A DNA stretch of 64,000 bases from Dioscorea cayenensis subsp. rotundata (taxonomy: Eukaryota; Streptophyta; Magnoliopsida; Dioscoreales; Dioscoreaceae), in NCBI RefSeq assembly GCF_009730915.1, contig NC_052473.1:18992100-19056099 (forward strand). Direction: 5' to 3'. This document shows positions 24,540 to 37,000 of this stretch, piece by piece. Numbering within the stretch: the first letter of the stretch is position 1; every line of letters begins with the position of its first letter. The notes below the pieces were generated by a model. That model was not told where the DNA came from and searched no databases. It saw nothing but the letters and a program-made list of their open reading frames with translations. The position numbers were made by a program, and so were the translations under genes.

Positions 24540-27160
24540 AATTTATCCACCACTGAAGAAAGAATTTGAAGTCTAGGCTAGCAATTTGAGATCGTCTTAC
24601 ACCTGCAGCGCAGCTGAAGTCCTTTTCTTGGTCAAGGTTGTATTTCGAGAAGAATTCAGGTCTTCATACTACTGGCCGGTTACTACTATGTTTCTAGTGA
24701 ACCAAATGCATGAGAAGGCTGAGTTGCAGGAATTCTGGCAACTGGCCTGGGCAAAACCAGAACTCTTTTTCAAATGTTTCTTAAGATTTTTGTGGATTTG
24801 GACATGCATGCTCTGCATCCATCATGGTACTTGCAGTGGCATAAGGATTATATCAGGCTTGATGCTCCTTCATTCCCATCTATGCCATTTGGCATTCAAA
24901 ATGCGTTACAGAATATCTTGTGAACTTGGGAAAGACTCGAGGCTGGCTGTCTAATTCAAGCAACTTTCTACTGTGTGATCAAGTTTAGTTTGGTTCAGAT
25001 TGCCACAGCAAACTGCATACTCTTATGCTAAGAGTTATTTGACAGCTTTTGTCTTGTTTTTGTTTTTTTTTGGAGATAGGGTGACAAGCCCTAATTCTAG
25101 GGGCATACGAGGTGGGCGGGGAAAATTGCCACGCCTTCACCTCATTGAAACCGGGTAGCTTGGTCAAGGAATCATGTCTCTCTTAAATGAAGATCTCAGG
25201 GTACTGCTAGGCTCATATTATTATTAAATTATTGTCTTCATACGGTCCTTAGGTACAATCGGGAATAAATAAGTGCTGGGGAAATCGAATGATAATATAT
25301 ATATATAGATATAGATAGATAGATGGCCTTGTGTGCAGTCTTGCCAATGGCATGGTGGAAATCTTGTATTTGTTGCGTACTTTGTGTGTGGGAGAAAGCA
25401 TTTATTATCGTGGCTAGCCGCTCATGCGATTTGTGCATACAAATTACAAATTACAAATTACAAATTATGGATGGAGATGCTGATGATGAACCTGTTTTGA
25501 GTCTAGGAAATTGCGTGGCTTTGTCACGGACGGACCACCACACAAAGAAATGGTTTGAAGAGCTCTTAGTTCTCCCTCACATTGTGTGACTCGGTCGTGG
25601 TTCCAACCCTCACACCAGCACACCAACCTCCGCCATGTGATGTACTATCAAAATTATTTTCTTTTAGTTCTATTATATTGTTTGACCGGTGCACGTCTCC
25701 AGTGGAGGGAGCCTTGTTCGGTACATCTTGCTTGCCTCGTCTCTTACCCTCCCTCTGCTGGTGGACATCCATATATACATGTATTTATTATTAATTATTT
25801 ATATTATATATATTTGCATTGTCCAGGGGTGGAGTGGTCACCAACTAAGAACGAACTCAGATGGAGAAACCCCAGGCTTTTCTTTTGTTTTTTTTTTCCT
25901 AGAAAAATAAAAACAAAGAAAGATGATATCGCTTTTCCAGTAATCTAACGTCTCCTGGCCGAGTCTGTCCGCTGCAATAATTCTCACGCGTTTTGCCTTT
26001 CTAGTTTCACGGATAAACAAATCCGAGGACCAAACCACGCAGGGAGCTAACTAAAAGTTTAAAACACTCACCCCTAAATTAATAGCACTGGCTGATGGCT
26101 AGGCTAGCTTTAATTAGATTAGTCATTCTCGCTGAGTACCTTAAAGAGTGAAACCATTACTAGACTAAAAAAGTAATCACATGGAATTTTTGGGCCACTT
26201 GGTGACTCATGTCCACAAGGTGAAATTTTATGCCATGTTTTAGGATAAAAAGGAAGTCAGTACTGCGAAAGGAACCAAGGTCATCCCGTGTCCAGCCTGG
26301 CTCTATCTAATCTTCCCGTGCTCCTCTTTGCTTGAATAGGTACTCTTCATGTTAGACAGGGCCCGCTAGCTGCCTCCTTCCCATGCTCCATTGAATGTCT
26401 TCTCAAAATAATACTGATATAAGTGTACCCTCTGCACAATAAATGAATATAAGCGAAAGAAAAAGATCAAAGAAATATGAGTTGATCACACAGCATGTAG
26501 GGCAGTGACTCATCCTCTTTAATTTGTTTGTTTTTACTGACCAGTAAGTAATAAAGAAAGTTGAAAGGATGATGACTATTGATGATGGGCTACTGCAGCA
26601 CTGGTAATTTAGCTGGGTACTGATATCCACCATTCATGTGGCCGTGAATGTCATTATATTTCATAATGCCGTAACACAAGACCCGAACAGAGTTTTTTAA
26701 GGAGCAGCGAACACGATCTAATTGCATTGCGTGAGATGTGCTGAGGGACCGACGCTCAGTGGTCAGTAATGATCTTTAAAGCATTATAATTAGAGGATGG
26801 GCCAGGCTGCAGAGACACACAATGAATTGAATTGTCATGACAAGGTGGCATTTTTTTTTGGTTATGAATCCTGGATTCGATGCTCTGATTATATATATCA
26901 CACACTCGGAACGACAAGCGAGGCAGACATCCCCAGACAAATCACACCGTCTACATCACATTTGCACAGTGACCCCCTGTCACCGTCCATGTGATTTCCT
27001 CCACTTCTCTCCCCTCCTCTCTCTCGCCTCTGAAGCCAGCCACAACTGCTACCTAAGCCTCTGTTTCTCCGCTGCCTCTCTCTCTCTTTCTCTCGTTGAT
27101 AATAAAAACACGGCCAGCTAGCTAGTACAACTTAAGTTAGCTGCCTTTGGTCTTGGAGCA
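24540..27160. other. Intergenic region between the CCCH and LRX genes
   Basis: No gene is supported. Features are simple repeats: TA/GATA tracts at about 25300-25325, an ACAAATT tandem at 25437-25466, and an AT-rich tract at about 25795-25812. The last few hundred bases (26880-27160) should contain the LRX promoter. CT-rich leader-like sequence lies at 27000-27095, and a tataaa-poor aataaaaacac at about 27100. Several open frames of 60-120 codons here show no domain. Confidence 0.4.
25437..25466. repeat. (ACAAATT)n short tandem repeat
   Basis: Four consecutive copies of a 7-bp unit, acaaatt, lie immediately before a reading frame beginning atggatggagatg. Nothing links it to a gene. Confidence 0.9.
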
Positions 27161-29234
27161 ATGCTTCCATCCCCAGCTCGACTACTCGTCTTGTGCGTTG
27201 TTGTCTGCTGCCTCCTGGCACTGCATCACGTCTACCAAGCCAAGGCAGGCGATGATAGTGATGGGGCTTCGTCGAGCAAGGCAGTGGATACCCGGGGTAT
27301 GAGGTTCGTCAACTCAAGGCAAAAGGAGGCGTACATTGTCCTGCAGACATGGAAGTCCACTGCCATCTATTCCGACCCAAACAACTTCACGGCCAACTGG
27401 GTGGGCCCCAAGGTCTGCGACTATACCGGCGTCTACTGCGCCCCATCCCCCACCAACCCATCCCTCACTGTCGTGGCCGGCATCGACCTCAACCACGCCG
27501 ACATAGCCGGGTACCTCCCACCGGAGCTAGGGCAGCTCTCCGACCTGGCCCTCTTGCACCTCAACTCCAACCGCTTCTGCGGCATCCTACCGACCACCTT
27601 CCGACGACTGAAGCTCCTCCACGAGCTCGACCTCAGCAACAACCGGCTGGTGGGCCGCTTCCCCAAGGTGGTGCTCTCCCTGCCTTCCCTCCGCTACCTC
27701 GACCTTCGCTTTAACGAATTCGAGGGTGCCATCCCGCCCGCTCTTTTTGACCGCCCCCTCGACGCCATCTTCCTCAACTCCAACAGACTACGCCATGGCA
27801 TACCCGCCAACCTGGGCAACTCTCCAGCCTCGGTCGTTGTCCTCGCCCACAACGCCCTCGGTGGCTGCATACCCAGCAGCATTGGTCGCATGGCCGCAAC
27901 CATTAACGAGATCATCCTCCTTGACGACAACCTCACCGGCTGCATACCTCCGGAGGTCGGCCAACTCCACAACCTTACCGTGTTCGATGTTAGCTTCAAC
28001 CACCTTCGGGGTCCTATACCGGACACATTCAGCCAGATGAGCAGCCTCGAGCAACTGGATGTCGCCCACAACCAGCTTACAGGAGCCATCCCTGCTGGTG
28101 TTTGCAGCCTCCCTAAGCTAGAGAACTTCACCTACTCGTACAATTACTTCACTCAAGTACCACCTCAGTGCCCGGCCAGGAGTGCCGGGACAGGACGGAT
28201 GATGGACGGCCAGCAAAACTGCATTCCGGGCCTGCCGAACCAGCGATCTCCCAGTGAGTGCTCCTCCGACGCCGCGCGGCCATTCGACTGCAGCAAGTCC
28301 AAATGCAGCAGGGAGGGTGGCGGTCGGATGCCTTCCCCTGCGTTGCCGATGGCGCCTCCACCTCCGCAGCAGAGCAAGGGTGGCACAAGCAGAAGGCGAT
28401 CCAACCCCCCACCGTCTCCTGTCGGCAACAGACCCAAGAACAATATTAAGCCAAATTACCCTCCACCGCCCCCAGTCTCCAGATCTTCACCGTCCACTAG
28501 ATCTCACTCTCCTCCTCCACCCTCACAAACTCCACCGTATCTTCCACCTTCTCTTGTACCGCCACCTCCTCCCTCTTCTTCTCTTCTGCCTCCGCCATCC
28601 TATCCCTCACAGCCCTCCGCCTCCACCACCAAGCAAGCCTCAGCACAACCCAACATCTCCACCTCCGGCGTCCTATCCCCATAACTCTCCTCCACCACCG
28701 AGCCAGCCTCATTACACCCCAACTTCTCCACCCCCAGCGTCCTATCCCCAAAACTCTCCTCCACCACCGAGCCAGCCTCAGCACACCCCAACATTTCCAC
28801 CCCCGGCGTCCTATCCCCATATATCTCCTCCACCACCGGGCCAGCCACAGTATACCCCAACATCTCCCCCTCCACCAAGCCACTCTCAATACACCCCGTC
28901 TCCTCCGCCGCCTTCCAATCACCAGACATTCGCACCGCCACCCACGTACCACATTCCATCACCGCCTCCAACATCAGTGGAGGCTCCTCCACCGGCGAAG
29001 GTAGCCCCCCCTCCATCATTCACATCACCGCCGCCAGTGTACGTGTACTCACCTCCTCCACCACCATCACCAATGCCGGTAACACATTCACCACCTCATC
29101 CCGAGACAAGACACTCACCTCCACCTCCGCCGCCGCCAACACCAGGTTGCGGTGGTGGTGGGGAATTACCACTGCCTCCTGTGACAGGTGTATCCTACGC
29201 ATCACCTCCTCCGCCGGTCATCCCCTACTACTAA
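27161..29234 (+). CDS. LRX: Leucine-rich repeat extensin (LRX), frame broken in extensin domain
   Basis: LRX proteins are secreted cell-wall proteins that bind RALF peptides through the LRR part and anchor in the wall through the extensin part. The gene is a single exon. Residues 1-30 form a signal peptide (hydrophobic core LLVLCVVVCCLLALHHV). Residues about 45-100 are the N-cap (KEAYIVLQTWK, CDYTGVYCAP). About ten LRRs follow (GYLPPELGQLSDLALLHLNS, GCIPPEVGQLHNLTVFDVSF), then a Cys-rich hinge (CIPGLPNQRSPSEC, PFDCSKSKC), then Pro-rich Ser-Pro repeats. The first frame stops at 28684. A neighbouring frame carries the remaining extensin repeats (SYPHNSPPPP and variants) and the family-like end VSYASPPPPVIPYY, stopping at 29234. 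One extra T at 28607 accounts for the switch; without it the protein would be 690 aa. Codon third positions are strongly GC-rich, unlike neighbouring genes. Confidence 0.9.
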
Positions 29235-30333
29235 ACTGATCAATTCTGCAACCTCAATCACGTCTCTTGTGTTTCCTCTGCTACTTTCACTTTCTTCAAA
29301 CAATTATGAATAATAATTATTTTTTTAAAAAAATCAGCATCCCTTGTACTATGGCAGAGCTATCTTTGTTGTTAAATATTTTATTTTATTTTATTTTTCT
29401 CTACGTTGGTGGATGTTCTAGTTGCTCTGTTAATGACTGCAACTACAAGCAGTGAAGCATGAGTAAAAAGCGTTTTAATAAGTAAATATATAAATGCATG
29501 TTGGATACTAGCCCTGAAACTGCATGTGTATGCCGTGCCGTGCCGTGCTTTCGCGAGAATGCGGCCAGTATGAAAACAAGAGCGTTAGAGGGGAGCATCC
29601 GAGCATCTCTCATCATAAAAGAATCATATATATGAAGAGGATTACCGGAGGTTGTCGGTGGCATGGCGCTGTCGAACGAATTGGCTACAGCTGTAGGCTG
29701 CGGCCCCGATGTTACTGCATTTAAATCTTGACCAACTATGCCCTTTCTCAAATGTACCGTATGCTGTCACTCATCGGCCCCTCGCTTGCTGTTCACCCAC
29801 TCTCATGGAGACGCTGAGTGAAGAACAGCTTTCTTTCTCGTCTGGTCCATACTTTTCCAAATTTGTCGTCCCTATAAAGTCAGTTTCAATGTTCATTCAA
29901 GCAAACTAACAGCCCATTTGGTGATAGAATAATTAAACTCATATCTTATTATGTGTGGGATGCACCTCCAATGAGCCATTATTTTGTTATCCAATAGAAT
30001 GTAGATAGATAGTCTTATTCTTTATAATGTAGTTATATATTTTTTTTAAAAAAAAATTTATCAAAGAAAAATCAAAATAAATAAATCCTCTTTCACATTA
30101 AAATTAATTTGAAAAAAAAAATCATTCAATTAGAGAAACTGAAAATGAGACATGATCAAATAAATGATTCAAATAAAAAACATATTCAAATAGGAGATGA
30201 GTCAGAAAGCCTTAAACCGCTTCAAATGCGAGAAACTTTAATAATAAAATTGATGTGTTGATAAGTTTTTTTATCCCAAACCTTAGGTTCGACGATGAAA
30301 TACAATGAATATGATATAAACTATCATTGGCTT
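29235..30333. other. LRX 3' region and AT-rich intergenic sequence
   Basis: The LRX 3'UTR is probably within the first 200 bases. A minus-strand frame at 29443-29751 (102 codons) has no recognisable domain. From about 29910 the sequence (agcccatttggtgatagaataat...) looks like a degenerate transposon carrying the MITE that follows, but no confident inverted repeats were found. Confidence 0.35.
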
Positions 30334-30725
30334 TTAGGGGTGTAATCGATCGAGCTCGAGCTCGAGGTCGACTGAAAATTTGGTACTCGATACTCGGCTC
30401 GAGCTCAATCGAGTATTCATATTATAGCTCGAGCTCGACTCGGTACACAAATCGAGCTACTCGAGCTCAGCTTGATTAAGCTCGAAAAAGCTTAAAATGA
30501 CCATAAACATTATGCTCAAACTCGAGCTCGAAAGTTTTTCCCCTTGACTTTTATCAAATAAATCTAATATTATATATATACATCATGCTCGATTAAGCTC
30601 GGCTCGCTCGACTACTCGAGCTACTCGAGCTCGAGCTCGGCTCGATTGTGACCGAGCCGAGTTCGAGTTTTTACCGAGTCGAGCCCGAGTAGTTTGCGAG
30701 TAGAGGTGTATCATTTACACCCCTA
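30334..30725. mobile_element. hAT-type MITE
   Basis: A 392-bp non-coding element flanked by a perfect 8-bp duplication attggctt (30326-30333 and 30726-30733), the length made by hAT transposases. Terminal inverted repeats are short: TTAGGGGTGTAAT on the left, and the complement of TTTACACCCCTA on the right. The interior is packed with self-complementary ctcgagctcgag motifs in both orientations, so single strands would fold strongly. Confidence 0.85.
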
Positions 30726-31520
30726 ATTGGCTTACCAAACAAAAAATAATAGTAAGATATGATAGTTATCCTATCTTATCATCCTTGTTCAGTCTACCTA
30801 AACATTGAATAAATTCAAACTATATTGCTCTTCAAAATTGGAATTCTTTATGAAGATTTAAAATAATTTTAAAATATGAACTTATATCATAAATGACTAT
30901 AAAGCAAACTATAAAAATAAAAAAAATAAATATAGACTAAATGTACATTTTTTAAATTTAAAGTAAATGTATAATTCGCTCTAAGAGAGTTTCAAACTTT
31001 AAGGAAAATATTTAATAAAAATTTATATTGCATTTAAGTCTTTATTTGTATAATATGTAATAGTAATATTGTGAGATATTTAATTTCACTTATTTGTTTT
31101 GTGGTGTTATTAAAAAAAATTACATTAATTTTGTCAAGGCCATTAAATTGGGTTTTAATGCATTAAAAAGTCAATAAAATCTTAAGATGAAACTTGATAT
31201 TTTATAGAAAGTGGCAATCTTTTTCATTTTTTTATTATTTATTTTTTTTGTTTAAAAAATATTTTAAAAATTTTATTTGGTATTATAATAAATATGAGAA
31301 ATTAAAAAAAAACCAATATAAGACCTATAGATAATATTTAAAAAAAACAATAAAAAGAGCTATAATTTAGTTATGCCATTAAAGAACTTTATAATTATAA
31401 TTAAGTAAATATAACGAATTCTAAATTTCTAATCAAGAGATATTACTTATAAAAACCTCATGTTATAAATTAATTATTATTATTATTACTTAAAAAAGTT
31501 AATCACATTAATTTAATTAA
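30726..31520. other. AT-rich gene-free spacer
   Basis: Very AT-rich sequence between the hAT MITE and the gypsy LTR. No gene, RNA or clear transposon end was identified. It ends with attaa, the presumed target site beside the LTR. Confidence 0.5.
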
Positions 31521-33308
31521 TGTCATGCCCCGAACCCGGAGTATTGACAAACGGTCGCATACCTACAAGGTTGTAACCAAGTAGGCACGCAAGGCCTCAA
31601 AACCTGTCTCACACTAGATAAAAACAACTTTTAACAAATACATTAACTTTCAAAAGCAACAGAGAGGCATAATGCTCGAAACACAACAAAAACAAATAAC
31701 AAGTGTTTCATATGACATTAATCATAAGACAAAAAGTTCTAAGTCTACAACAAGGGAAGATTATTAACTTGAAATATAACTAGGTGGTGACTTGCTCAAT
31801 GACCCCGCTAAGCTGTCCATCACCCAACCCTACTCCTGATCTGAAAGAGAGAGAACAACTTAATGCGCGTGGGAGCCCAGTAGGCATCCACTAAAAATAT
31901 CGGGATCACAAAAATTCAATAATTTCTAAAAACATACAAAATGTAACAAGGCGGAATAAATATCAAAGTGAAATCCAGAAATCAGAAATAAATCATAACA
32001 GATTTGGTTTACCAAAATGCATATATATCCCCCAAACAACTAATGCCAAAACAAAATATCATAACTCATTTATTTAAACTCGGTGACCCGAGTCGGATTT
32101 CAGAACTCATAGGTTTACCCTCAGTGACCCGAGCCAAAATATTAGAAGTCGTTATTTTTCACCGACGGAACGGTGCGAAACTATAGTTTATATGTCAGAA
32201 GTACGTGTCGACACGGTCAGTGTTTAACCCCAGTGACAGGGTTATTGCATTGTTAATTGGGGACTACGAATTTCTATACAAAAATATATTGGCATGTCCA
32301 AAATTATTGTCAACACAGTAATACTGAAATTCGGTGATCCTGTTTTCTGATGAAAATAATTCCAATTATTTCAAATTAAGATCATGCTAATGTCTCACAA
32401 CAATATTTAGAAATTTAGTCAATCATGTGACAACAATAATTAATATTTAACAAGTATATCAAAATAATTCATTAGTTTCTATAGTAGAAGAAAATATGGT
32501 AATTGGAGTTTCTGAAAAAAAATTTAAATAAATATAAAAAAAAGTTTCTAAAAGCTCACATAAGTCAGAACATATGTGATTGTAAATCTGAAATAAAAAA
32601 ATAAATAAATAAATAACAGAACCTTTTCACACATACTCACGAAAGTCAGAAGAGTGAGCAGTCAAAACTTTAATATATAGTAAATAAAATTTAATTGAAT
32701 GAATAACAATAATAATAATAAACCATTATCAAAAATAAATAAGTGAGCAAATCAAAATGACAATTTATCAAAAGTTAAAAAATATGTACTGCTATTTATA
32801 TGTGGTATATTTACCTGACTAGCTAACACCAAAACTACAAGCATCACGAAATTAGGCTTCCACAGAACACCCTATATTTAAGAGTACATTCCAATGTATT
32901 AAAACGCTAAACATGCTACAAATACACATGAATATACAGTGGATCAAATTCCTACCCTAACTATCATAATACTTAAAACATCCAACAATCCAATTTATAT
33001 AAATATATATATATGTATATATTTATATATTTATATATAAATCTGTGTGTGTTAACTAACTATTCATACATAAAACTTCTCCACTAATTCCTAAGAAATC
33101 AAATCAAATACAGTATTTAAAACAATTGATCAATTATAATATATATATATTAATATAAACGGACTATAGAACCCTCAACCAATTTGGTTTCATAAATTCA
33201 GTGGGATTTCTATCTACACAACTATACATCCTTGAAGTAAAAGCATCATATATCATCAAAATATTAGCAACATTACTTTATACTGAACACAACATCAAAA
33301 CCCATAAC

Positions 33309-33342
<34 letters not shown>

Positions 33343-33441
33343 TATATGTGCTAAAACAGTGGACATCACGCAGCCAGCACACTAAATCAAATAATAATAA
33401 TAATAAATAAATAAATAAAATAAAATAAAACTCAATTTAAA

Positions 33442-33476
<35 letters not shown>

Positions 33477-34010
33477 TCTTATCAAATCAAGAATAATTAA
33501 TTTTTTTAAACATAGAGAATTTAAGCATGAACGGAGCCATTAACAAACTTGCAAATCAATATTGAAAATTCATTGTGCAATAGCCAGTATCAACATGAGA
33601 TAATCAATCCACTAGGCATACAACATACCTCTAATCATAATCAATAAAACAATGCCATGACAAGATCTACGAGGTAAAAAAACTCCACCGCTTAACCCTA
33701 GATCTAGGAAGAGAACGCTTACCTCACAACGATAACGACACAACCCTTGACGAAGAGGCCTATCTCCGTCCTCACCACTGGCAGCACACACCAAAAAGGA
33801 AAAGAGAAGAGCAAAAAGGCAAGATCTCTCCTCTTTTCTTGGTCCAAACGAGATTCTATATTAGAAGAAATAAAGAGATGGCGGCTAGGGTTTTGAAAAC
33901 CTAATAAAATATAAAGATTAAAAAAAAAAGGTTTTTCTTTTCCTTTTCAGTAACCGCCATGCATGCAAAATAAATGAATTAAATTAAAGAAAAATATGTG
34001 GGGTCCCACA
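31521..34010 (-). repeat. 3' LTR of the gypsy element
   Basis: A 2,490-bp LTR. In element orientation it starts TGTGGGACCCCACA directly after a polypurine tract (CGAGGGAGGAGT, 34011-34022) and ends GGGGCATGACA. It contains several TA microsatellites (about 33310-33340 and 33440-33473). It also has the palindrome cgtgtcgacacg (32204-32215) shared with the LTR at 6545-9099. A CCCTAGCCGCC-containing leader-like segment lies near its start. Confidence 0.9.
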
Positions 34011-37000
34011 ACTCCTCCCTCGAAAAAAAAAGTTTAGTCCTCTAAACTCTTACATGATCAGATGAAAAGATACGGGTATCTCTCTCTCATCTCTGACTCT
34101 AACTCCCATGTCGCTTCACGTTCTGAATGATTGCTCCACTGAACCATTTATCCGTCTTCTCAAAACTTGTTCTTTGAAATCCACAATCTTCACAGAACAC
34201 TCCTCATATGTCATATCATTGTTGAGTTCAAAGTCTGAAAACTATATTACATGTTCAGGATTTGCGATGAACTTCTTCAACATAGAAATGTGGAACACAT
34301 TATGCACATGGGAAAGAGCTGGCGGTAGTGCAAGCCGGTATGCCAATGTTTTTAAAATGGACCGGGAAGCGAATTGGCTTCATATTTGGGTCATGGGTTG
34401 ATCGGTCCGACTCGGATGATCCGTTTTGGTCGGACCGGATGATGTCATATATATATATATAAAATTATAAATATTTTGTATGATAATTAAATAATATATA
34501 TTAAACAAACAATATGAAAAAAATATTTAATAAGATAAAAATATTTCAAATTATCACAATCAAAAGATAAAATCATAAAACAAAGATATAATCCCACATA
34601 GTTTTTCAAATTTTCAAACACAATCCAAAATAGCTCAAAATTTAACAAATTAACCATCTTGAAGGATATCTAATTCCAGGAGATCTTGAGCTTTGAATTC
34701 CACTTATTTCTCATGCTTTAAACATTTAGATTTTATATTTAGTTACCAATTCTATCAATTGAAGTATAATTATACCAAAAAAAAAATCCCACCTTAAACT
34801 TAAAACTCTAGCATAAAAGCTACTCAAAATCTTTTCCATCTTTCACTTATTATAAATTCATAATTCAAGCATTTGCACAAATGCTCCAAATAAACTCAGC
34901 AAAGCATGCAAACCCCAAGCTAATGAAGCAAAAATATCAACATATCCACAATCAGATAAGCAATGAAACAATTCGTGAAAATTCAAGAAAAATTTTCATT
35001 GAATTGATAACCACTCAAATAATGTATATCAGAATGAACGAAAAGTCTGGAACAAGAGAGATCAACGGTTTACTAGTTGTTTCCATTCTAATGGGCCTTG
35101 TTCTGATGGGGCTGCTTGTCAAAAGCGAGCCTATAGATCCAAAATGTTTGAAAAAAAAACAAAAAGCAAAGGTTATAGAGAGAAAGGAAAAGATGGAAGC
35201 ATTGATAGAGAAGGGGAATTGGAGGAAAGGGCGAAGTACCATGGCGAAGATGTGGGATGGAGATGAGAACAACTATGAGAGGGACAAAGTCGAGGAATCT
35301 AAACCCCCTTGACCGTGACGGCGAGCGAAGCACGAATTTGGTTGAGATTTTGTGAGGCTGAGAGAGGCTATTAACCTAATGGTTTAACACAAAAAAAAAG
35401 TAAAAATCATAAAACCGGGGACCCGGTTTATGACCGGGTTAACTTTAGGTCAACAATTTCAAAAAACCCGGACCGGCATGCGGGCCGGTTCCCGGTTCTA
35501 CCGGTCCGACCGACCGGTCCGGTCCGAGTTTCAAAACATTGCAGTATGCCACTTCACCAATGCGCTCTAAAATCTCAAATTGGGCTAATAAATCGAGGAG
35601 TGAACTTCCCTCTAACGCAGAAACGAATTACTCCTTTGGTTAGAGCGACCCTCAAGAATACATGATCTCCCACTTCAAATTCTAAACTTCTTCTCCTATT
35701 ATCAGCATAACTCTTCTATCTACTCTGAGCCGCCTGCAAACGATCTCTGATCAATCGGACTTTCTCTATTGTCATTTGCACAATCTCTAGCCCTAACAAT
35801 CTTCTCTCTTCCACGTCGTCCCAGCAAATAGGTGATCTGCATCTCCTGCCATATAGTGCCTCATAGGGAGCCATCTGGATGCTCGCATGATAACTATTGT
35901 TATAAGCAAACTCAATCAGAGCCAAGTGTCGATCCCATGAACCCCCAAAATCCAGCATACAAGCCCAAAGCATATCCTCCAAAATCTGAATCGTCCTCTT
36001 AGACTGGCCATTAGTTTGCGGGTGAAATGCTGTGCTGAAAGTCAACTTAGTTCCCAAAGCCTTGTGCAAACTTTTCCAGAAGTGTGCCACGAACCTGGTG
36101 TCCCGATCTGACATGATTGACACTGGAACACCATGTAGCCTCACGATCTGGTCAATGTATAACTCTACTAGTTTCTCCAAAGACATGATAGTCTTCACAG
36201 CCAAGAAATGTGCGGACTTGGTTAATCTGTCAACCACTACCCACACACTATCAGTACTCTTGTGGGTTCTAGGAAAACCAGAACACAAAATCCATCGCAA
36301 TATTCTCCCACTTCCACTCTGGGATCGGAAGTGGTTGGAGAAGTCCTGCTGGTCTCTAATTCTCCATCTTAACCTGCTGACAGGTTAAACACTATACCAA
36401 AAACTGGGCAATCTCCCGCTTCATGTTATTTTACCAGAAAGTACTCTTCAGATCCTTGTACATTTTAGTGCTGCCAGGATGAACTAAATAGCTGGTGTAG
36501 TGAGCTTCTTCCATGATTTTCTTCTTTAACTCTGAGTCATTTGGAACACAGATCCGATCTCTAAACCTCACTGAACCATCCTGGTGGATCCGGAACTGAA
36601 CTTGAGTGCCAGCTTCTATCTCTTGTCGAATCTTCTGGGAATAGCTATCTTTCGCTTGTGCCGCTTTAATTCTCTCCAAAAGCATAGGCCGCACCACTAA
36701 ACTCGTTAAAGAACCACCTGCACTTTGTAAAATCATATGTAGCTCCATTCTTCTCATATCCTCCAGGAGTGGTCTTTGGGATGTAATCAATGTAGCTACA
36801 CTACTAGAAGACTTCCTACTTAGTGCATCAGCCACTACATTTGCCTTCCCAAGATGATAACTGATAGGCAGATCATAATCCTTTAGCAACTCCAGCCATC
36901 TCCTTTGTCTCATGTTCAGCTCTTTCTGGGTGAAAATGTATTTAAGGCTCTTGTGATATGTAAACACCTCACAAGTCTCTCCATACAAGTAATGTCTCCA

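Noticed and set aside
27433..28952. Several minus-strand frames of 77-151 codons antisense to the LRX gene
   Set aside because: They are low-complexity or Trp/Arg-rich products of GC-rich coding DNA read backwards, with no domain.
28254..29234. Separate Pro-rich gene overlapping the 3' half of the LRX gene
   Set aside because: Its first third is an out-of-frame shadow of the LRX hinge; only the extensin repeats after about 28607 are meaningful, and these belong to the LRX gene after a one-base shift.
34881..35312. Possible transposase of the nested element
   Set aside because: The 143-codon frame has no DDE-type or hAT dimerisation motif and has the composition of random AT-rich sequence.
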